A DNA stretch of 20,215 nt from Lachnospiraceae bacterium. GTDB taxonomy: Bacteria; Bacillota; Clostridia; Lachnospirales; Lachnospiraceae. Positions 15,793-20,215 of this stretch are shown here, in pieces. The translations under genes and the position numbers were made by a program. Position 1 is the first letter of the stretch. The number at the start of each line of letters is the position of its first letter. The stretch covers positions 1-20,215 of the forward strand of contig VSNJ01000066.1 in the NCBI GenBank assembly GCA_009774235.1. Direction: 5' to 3'. Below the pieces are notes generated by a model, which was not told where the DNA came from, did no database searches, and saw only the letters and a program-made list of their open reading frames with translations.

Positions 15793-15897
15793 ATTGTCCC
15801 CCGTTCTCTCCGCAAAATATGGCGTACACATCCTGTCATTTACGCCATCACGGCATATTTACTTATTTAGACCTCTTGTCTATTTTGCCTATATGCT

Positions 15898-15926
15898 ATT
15901 ATACATCTTTATGGGAAATTATTCAA
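15898..15926 (-). promoter_or_regulatory. SigA-type promoter of the 61-residue gene
   Basis: TTGAAT (15926-15921), a 17-base spacer and perfect TATAAT (15903-15898) on the minus strand lie about 106 nt before the start. The implied leader is near 100 nt. I see no riboswitch in it. Confidence 0.65.
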
Positions 15927-16022
15927 TATTACAATAGACATTATTATAATTTTTTAATAACTTAAATTATGACCGCTAAGTAAGCAAAATTTAAAATACA
16001 CTTCTGGACAGACGGTCTTTAT

Positions 16023-16457
16023 CTATAAATATGGCCTCATTTCTTTACACAGTTTGTCTTCTATTGAAATAAGGCGTTTGCATATATCCTGGGAAGTGCT
16101 GTCCGCACCAGGATATTTATTTAAATACATGTGTAAAGATTTTACACCCATATTACATCCATCTGTAATAAGGCTTGCTATCGTTGCATCACTTTCGTCC
16201 ATAGCCATTTTTAGGTTTGTTTTCAGCCATGACATCCCTTTAGCCATAACAGCAGGCTCTTTTTCTTCACTATTATGTTCCAGCAGGAGTGAATGAAGTT
16301 CGTTGCCAAGTTTTTCATGTTGTATACGGCTGCTGTTTAAGACATCTCTTAATTCAGTTGCTTTTACTTTATCAAGAATTTCATCAATAGAGTCTACAGC
16401 CATCTTTGTACCTGAATTACATTCTTTTAATAAGTTAATTGTATCATTATTTCCCAT
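16023..16457 (-). CDS. Ferritin-like (DUF2383-like) helical protein
   Basis: The 144-residue protein appears all-helical with a four-helix layout: a first helix over TINLLKECNSGTKMAVDSID, a second over ELRDVLNSSRIQHEKLGNEL, a third across KTNLKMAMDESDATIASLIT and a last over DICKRLISIEDKLCKEMRPY. Glu/His positions such as those in RIQHEKLGNE fit ferritin-like families, and DUF2383 (PA2169-like) is my best guess; metal binding is not established. GGAGGG four bases before the ATG at 16457 sets the start, although the frame is open to 16520. It looks monocistronic with its own promoter, and I see no clear terminator. Confidence 0.7.
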   Translation of the reverse strand: MGNNDTINLLKECNSGTKMAVDSIDEILDKVKATELRDVLNSSRIQHEKLGNELHSLLLEHNSEEKEPAVMAKGMSWLKTNLKMAMDESDATIASLITDGCNMGVKSLHMYLNKYPGADSTSQDICKRLISIEDKLCKEMRPYL

Positions 16458-16541
16458 ATTTCCCTCCGTTCCCAGGATAACAGGACGGCACCACAAAAGC
16501 CCTGTCCCTGTCTTATACACAAATTTATCAAGTTAAACTGT

Positions 16542-16571
16542 ATTATAATCAAAAATATAATTTCTATACAA
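16542..16571 (-). promoter_or_regulatory. SigA-type promoter of the ferritin-like gene
   Basis: TTGTAT (16571-16566), 18 bases, and TATAAT (16547-16542) on the minus strand lie about 85 nt before the ATG. Confidence 0.55.
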
Positions 16572-16777
16572 AATATAATTTCCAAGTATCTCATATTTTA
16601 GATATGTACGGTTTCCTGGGCTAATATATTAATTATTCCATATGTTGGTGTCTTGGGCTGTGACAGAAAATGCAATAGTGCTTAAGTTCATATTTAATGT
16701 TTAATAAAAACACTTGTTTATATTAAGCATTTGGGACTTTATGCACCACTGTGTATCCATCCAAGCGGAATGCGTGC

Positions 16778-16802
16778 AAAGCTATGTTTGCAACATGGCT
16801 TT
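16778..16802 (+). other. Stable hairpin in the region upstream of the chemoreceptor
   Basis: AAAGCTATGTT (16778-16788) and AACATGGCTTT (16792-16802) pair over 11 positions (one G-U) around TGC. A longer-range dyad, TGCTTAA (16679-16685) / TTAAGCA (16723-16729), lies upstream of it. The 16572-16927 stretch has no supportable gene. If transcription starts at the promoter near 16909-16937, these hairpins are outside the chemoreceptor leader and could belong to an unannotated RNA. Confidence 0.45.
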
Positions 16803-16908
16803 CTGTTTGTAAAATTTTGGAATTGCCATAGCCAGTAAATTTGTGCTTATTTTAATTTTCAGACACCTTAATAATGTATGAAGAAAATTGTTACCAAAAA
16901 ATTAATTA

Positions 16909-16937
16909 TTGAATAATAAATAATTTTATGATACGAT
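16909..16937 (+). promoter_or_regulatory. Promoter of the chemoreceptor gene
   Basis: TTGAAT (16909-16914), 17 bases, TACGAT (16932-16937) with TGA just upstream (extended -10). A start near 16944 would give a leader of about 38 nt. No sigma-28 (TAAA-N15-GCCGATAA) motility promoter is seen. Confidence 0.5.
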
Positions 16938-16981
16938 TTATACGTAATTTTGCATTTTTAAATTTTGAAAGGGGTACCCAA

Positions 16982-18685
16982 ATGAAAAAAGCTATAAACC
17001 AGTCAACATTATCACTGGTATTAAATGGTATTTCAATTATAGCTCTTGTTATAATGGCTGTATCTTTAGTTTCATACAATGATGCTAATAAACAGCTGCG
17101 TAAAGCTTATGAAGACCGTTTTAACCTTACATATAATGCCAACCGTTTTATGAATGGTTCAGCGTACCTTACAAATGAGGTAAGAGCCTTTGCTGCAACT
17201 GGCAATGAAACACATTATAACAACTATATGAACGAAGTTAATAACCTTAAAAACCGTGATAAAGGTGTTTCTGCTATGCAGGAAATTGGAATTACAGATG
17301 ATGAACAGGCAATGATTAATGAAATGTCTTCCATATCAAATGAACTTGTACCACTTGAAGAAACGGCTATGCGCCAGACCAAGGGCGGTCAAAATGAAAT
17401 AGCAATTAATTATGTATATGGTGAAGATTATGAAACAGCAATTACAAAAATTAATGCACTTAAAGAAGAATTCCTGCAGAAACTTAATGACAGGACTGCC
17501 CAGACAGTTGGTAACCTAGTTAACAAAGTAGATTTTATAAAAAAAGAAATGCAGGTATGGCTGGCTATTGTTGCTATACTCCAGTTATTTAGTATGATAA
17601 TAATAAGACATAGAATTCTCCGTCCTGTAACAATTATACGTGACCAGATGATAGAGATTTCTAAAGGAAACCTTTCTTCAGATTTTTCACTTGAACCAGA
17701 TACTTCCGAAATTGGAATGTTAGTAGATTCCATATATACTACCAAACATGATTTAAAGAAATATATAAATGATATTGATATTAAGCTTGCAAGTATGGCA
17801 AATGGAAATATGGATTTAGAAATTGAAGATAATTACCAGGGAGAATTTCTGCCTATACAGGATGCAATGCATAAAATTCTTGATTCACTTAATAATATAT
17901 TATCTAAAATTAATTTTACAGCAGAAAAAGTCTTATCTGAATCAAAACGTATGGCTTCAGGAGCACAAACTCTTTCTACTGGTGCTGAAAGACAAGCATC
18001 TGCTGTACATAAGCTATCCTCCAATATACAGGAAATATCAAGAAATATAGACCATACATCAAATGATGCTAATAATGCTAAAAAATATTCTTCTGATGGT
18101 TCTAAACAGTTAGAATTATGTAATAGTAAAATGGCTGAACTATCAGCTGCCATGCAGGAAATTTCTGGTTCATCACAGCAAATTGGCGGAATTATTAAAA
18201 CTATTGAAGATATATCATACCAAACCAATATACTTGCACTTAATGCTTCCGTTGAAGCAGCACGTGCTGGTACAGCAGGAAAAGGCTTTGCAGTAGTTGC
18301 AGGCGAAGTACAAAGCCTTGCAAATAAAAGTGCTGAAGCTGCCAAAAATATTTCAGGGCTTATTAGTGAGTCTATATCACTTATAGAACAAGGTGCTTCA
18401 CTTACAAATAGTACAAAACTTATTCTTGCAGATGTAGTTAATAATGCACAGCAGTCTACAAACCTTATTGGAAATATAGCAGCTTCTGCAACACAGCAGT
18501 CACAGTCCCTCCGCCTTGCAACACAAGAAATGGAACAGATTTCTGAAATTGTACAGACTACAGCTGCTACAGCAGAAGAATCATCAATGTCTGCACAACA
18601 GCTTTATAACCATTCAGATGAATTAAAGAATGCAATCCATAGCTTCCAGCTTAGGAACAATTATAACAATATACAAGTTTTATAA
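16982..18685 (+). CDS. Methyl-accepting chemotaxis protein
   Basis: This transmembrane chemoreceptor signals through CheW/CheA. The 567-residue protein has TM1 (13-31), an extracellular sensor of about 160 residues (32-191, helical, four-helix-bundle type) and TM2 (192-208). A HAMP domain covers roughly 209-262, a second HAMP-like segment 263-311, and a long coiled-coil signalling domain continues to about 560. The hairpin tip is clear: ISYQTNILALNASVEAARAG followed by GKGFAVVAGEVQSLA. No CheR-binding pentapeptide ends the protein. AAAGGGG precedes the ATG at 16982; the frame is open to 16928 but would start inside the -10. The ligand cannot be inferred. The SD lies in a GGGTACCC palindrome. 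Confidence 0.94.
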   Translation: MKKAINQSTLSLVLNGISIIALVIMAVSLVSYNDANKQLRKAYEDRFNLTYNANRFMNGSAYLTNEVRAFAATGNETHYNNYMNEVNNLKNRDKGVSAMQEIGITDDEQAMINEMSSISNELVPLEETAMRQTKGGQNEIAINYVYGEDYETAITKINALKEEFLQKLNDRTAQTVGNLVNKVDFIKKEMQVWLAIVAILQLFSMIIIRHRILRPVTIIRDQMIEISKGNLSSDFSLEPDTSEIGMLVDSIYTTKHDLKKYINDIDIKLASMANGNMDLEIEDNYQGEFLPIQDAMHKILDSLNNILSKINFTAEKVLSESKRMASGAQTLSTGAERQASAVHKLSSNIQEISRNIDHTSNDANNAKKYSSDGSKQLELCNSKMAELSAAMQEISGSSQQIGGIIKTIEDISYQTNILALNASVEAARAGTAGKGFAVVAGEVQSLANKSAEAAKNISGLISESISLIEQGASLTNSTKLILADVVNNAQQSTNLIGNIAASATQQSQSLRLATQEMEQISEIVQTTAATAEESSMSAQQLYNHSDELKNAIHSFQLRNNYNNIQVL

Positions 18686-18697
18686 AAAATAAATAAT

Positions 18698-18796
18698 AAG
18701 CTGCCATACAAAAACAGTATAATACATAGTACAAATTTGTATACCAGCCATCTTATCTGGTTTAAATTGTATTTTATACTTTGTGTGGCAGCTTTT
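18698..18796. terminator. Long nested hairpin, bidirectional terminator
   Basis: AAGCTGCCATACAAA (18698-18712) pairs with TTTGTGTGGCAGCTT (18780-18794), 15 pairs with one wobble. Inside are further dyads (AGTATAA / TTATACT, TACAAATTTGTA, CCAG / CTGG). On the plus strand TTTTT follows at 18793-18797; on the minus strand an AT-rich tract with TTTTTT follows. It ends the chemoreceptor and spoIVB transcripts, and the spoIVB stop codon abuts it. Confidence 0.75.
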
Positions 18797-20092
18797 TCAG
18801 CCAGAAAGCATATCTTCTATAAATATTCCATATCCCCTTGTTGAATCCTTTACAAATACATGTGTAACAGCACCAATTATTTTACCATTCTGCATTATAG
18901 GTGAACCACTCATTCCCTGTACAATACCTCCTGCCTTTCTCAACAGTCTTTCATCTGTAACCCTAATAACCATCCCTTTATTTTCTTGCGAATTAATATT
19001 TATTTTCTCTATTTCTACTTCGTAATCTTCTATCTTATCCCCAAGCTGGCACCTTATTGATGCCTTTCCCTTTACAACTTCCTGTTTCATTGCTGCTGCA
19101 ACGGCTTCTTCTTCATTATATCCATATTGGCTGTCAAATATTTCACCTGATATTCCATAATTAGTATTATTATTTATTGTTCCAAGACGGTATGTGCTGC
19201 CAAGCCTTACTGAACCTAATATTTCACCTGGTGCGCCTGCCTCACCACGTATCACCTGGCTTACTTCCGCAGGGTAAACTCCTCCATTTTTTATATTTAT
19301 CAAAAGCCCTGTATCAATATCTGTTATTCCATGGCCAAGTGCAGCATATTCGTTATCCTTTGTAACATATGTTATAGTCCCTATTCCTTCTGTATCCTCA
19401 CGTAGCCATACACCAATTTTATACTCCCCGTCACCTGCCAGGACTGTATTAACTTTTACCTTTATATTGCTTCCGTTCCTCCTTAAGTACACAGTTACAC
19501 GCCCTTTACCATTTTCCTGTATTGCTTCCACCACATCATCTATGTTTTCTACTTTCTGGTTATTTATCCTGTAAATATAGTCTCCCGCCATAAGTATATT
19601 TGCTGCTGGTTCATGGCTGAACCCATCTTTGCCTGCAATCTCAGAAGTCCCAAGCACCATAATACCATCAGAATTTATATATAAACCTACTGCTCTCCCA
19701 GATGGCATAACCTTTTGTTCACGTATAACATCTATCTGGATATTTTTATAATGGAAAAGTCCAAATAATTTAAGGCTGGCTTTATAACTACCTGTATTAT
19801 TTGCCTGCATTGTAACTGTTTTGTTCAGGTTAAAATGGATATTTCCATTATTAACACTGCTGGCATTTTTTACACTAATGGCATCAACCGTGCTGTCAAT
19901 TTCCCCTTCAACTGGAACATTAAACTCTAAACTTTCTTCCCTGTTTTCTATAAGCATTATATTATCTGGGACTTTTCTGTCTATATACAGTATATAATAC
20001 AAAATGGCAACAAAAATATTCAGGCACAATGCAGCAGCCAGGACCGCCCTGTACTTTTTCTTTAAATCCATGCGAATTAAATTTTTATTCAT
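18797..20092 (-). CDS. spoIVB: SpoIVB serine peptidase (sporulation)
   Basis: In Bacillus this forespore-made protease (MEROPS S55) crosses the inner forespore membrane and triggers pro-sigma-K processing. The 431-residue protein has an N-terminal membrane anchor (about 16-37), an unassigned beta-rich part, a PDZ domain (about 160-215, around LMAGDYIYRINNQKVENIDD) and the S55 domain. His254 in LGHGITDID, Asp380 in VTDERLL and Ser395 in QGMSGSPI form the catalytic triad, with nearly the same spacing as in B. subtilis. GGAGG lies six bases before the ATG at 20092; the frame is open to 20191. Spo0A, often next to it, is not downstream here; a terminator is. Confidence 0.95.
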   Translation of the reverse strand: MNKNLIRMDLKKKYRAVLAAALCLNIFVAILYYILYIDRKVPDNIMLIENREESLEFNVPVEGEIDSTVDAISVKNASSVNNGNIHFNLNKTVTMQANNTGSYKASLKLFGLFHYKNIQIDVIREQKVMPSGRAVGLYINSDGIMVLGTSEIAGKDGFSHEPAANILMAGDYIYRINNQKVENIDDVVEAIQENGKGRVTVYLRRNGSNIKVKVNTVLAGDGEYKIGVWLREDTEGIGTITYVTKDNEYAALGHGITDIDTGLLINIKNGGVYPAEVSQVIRGEAGAPGEILGSVRLGSTYRLGTINNNTNYGISGEIFDSQYGYNEEEAVAAAMKQEVVKGKASIRCQLGDKIEDYEVEIEKININSQENKGMVIRVTDERLLRKAGGIVQGMSGSPIMQNGKIIGAVTHVFVKDSTRGYGIFIEDMLSG

Positions 20093-20129
20093 ATTCAGCC
20101 TCCAATAAAAAGTCCAGTTATAAAAACTT

Positions 20130-20176
20130 AAAAGGTACAACCATACATAATATATAATGTACCAGTTGTACCTTTT
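20130..20176 (-). terminator. Hairpin upstream of spoIVB, likely terminator of an upstream gene
   Basis: AAAAGGTACAAC (20130-20141) and GTTGTACCTTTT (20165-20176) are perfect 12-base complements; ACAT / ATGT pairs lie within. On the minus strand AAGTTTTTATAAC follows. It would stop read-through from a gene beyond the window before spoIVB. Confidence 0.65.
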
Positions 20177-20182
20177 ATATTC
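20153..20182 (-). promoter_or_regulatory. Candidate sigma-G promoter of spoIVB
   Basis: The minus strand has GAATA (20182-20178), exactly 18 bases, and CATTATA (20159-20153). This fits the sigma-G pattern GHATR-N18-CATWHTA, and spoIVB is a sigma-F/sigma-G gene in Bacillus. The implied start is near 20146, about 54 nt before the ATG. Confidence 0.55.
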
Positions 20183-20215
20183 GCATTTCACCAGAAATAT
20201 GTCCCATAAAGAAAT

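Noticed and set aside
15677..15965. Plus-strand ORFs of about 80 codons overlapping the 61-residue gene
   Set aside because: No SD. They include translated promoter and intergenic DNA and have an implausible Phe/Tyr/Leu-rich composition.
16741..16815. Resemblance to a c-di-GMP-I (GEMM) riboswitch: TGCAAAGCTATG and CATGGCTTT upstream of a chemoreceptor
   Set aside because: The GGCAAACC element and the GAAA tetraloop half of the fold are missing, and the simple 11-pair hairpin uses the same bases. A covariance-model search would decide.

Overview
This window looks like the chromosome of a low-GC, endospore-forming, chemotactic member of the Clostridia, most likely Lachnospiraceae. The taxonomic call is an inference from four things: AT-rich base use, the MEP (non-mevalonate) isoprenoid genes arranged in the Firmicutes order, a SpoIVB sporulation protease, and a DUF5685 plus J-domain gene pair. 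I see no rRNA, tRNA, CRISPR array, transposase or phage gene.

Layout. (1) 1-485 is non-coding and holds the terminator of the first operon. (2) 486-5719, minus strand: uppS-cdsA-dxr-rseP-ispG, covering undecaprenyl diphosphate synthesis, CDP-diacylglycerol synthesis, two MEP-pathway enzymes and the site-2 protease RseP. (3) 5720-7839: a plus-strand family 2 glycosyltransferase with its own promoter sits between uppS and frr. It shares a bidirectional terminator with frr, and a possible coding remnant lies just upstream of it. (4) 7840-10184, minus: bactofilin-like gene, pyrH and frr. (5) 10209-10521: an unusual GC-rich palindromic intergenic element. (6) 10522-14953, minus: a tightly packed five-gene operon: DUF5685 protein, J-domain protein with a Gly/Tyr/Asn/Gln-rich tail and a Cys-rich end, small membrane protein, HD-domain phosphohydrolase, secreted SH3/M14 carboxypeptidase. 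(7) 15049-15495, plus: dtd, divergent from the operon. (8) 15607-16457, minus: a 61-residue coiled-coil protein and a ferritin-like (DUF2383-like) helical protein, each with a SigA-type promoter. (9) 16521-18685, plus: a 400-nt leader and a methyl-accepting chemotaxis protein. (10) 18797-20092, minus: spoIVB, with a close match to a sigma-G promoter.

How the genes fit together. Dxr and IspG make isoprenoid precursors, UppS turns them into the C55 lipid carrier for wall glycans, CdsA feeds phospholipid synthesis and RseP cleaves membrane proteins, so this is an envelope-biogenesis operon. PyrH and Frr are the usual upstream neighbours, but here they are transcriptionally separated from uppS by the glycosyltransferase insert. 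The least understood part is the 10522-14953 operon. DUF5685 carries two Asp-rich motifs that resemble those of all-alpha isoprenoid synthases, plus a Cys/His-rich N-terminal part. It is translationally coupled to the J-protein, and the rest of the operon follows with overlaps or short gaps.

Many start codons were moved inward from the longest open frame because a good Shine-Dalgarno (SD) sequence points to an internal ATG, GTG or TTG; each entry says where.
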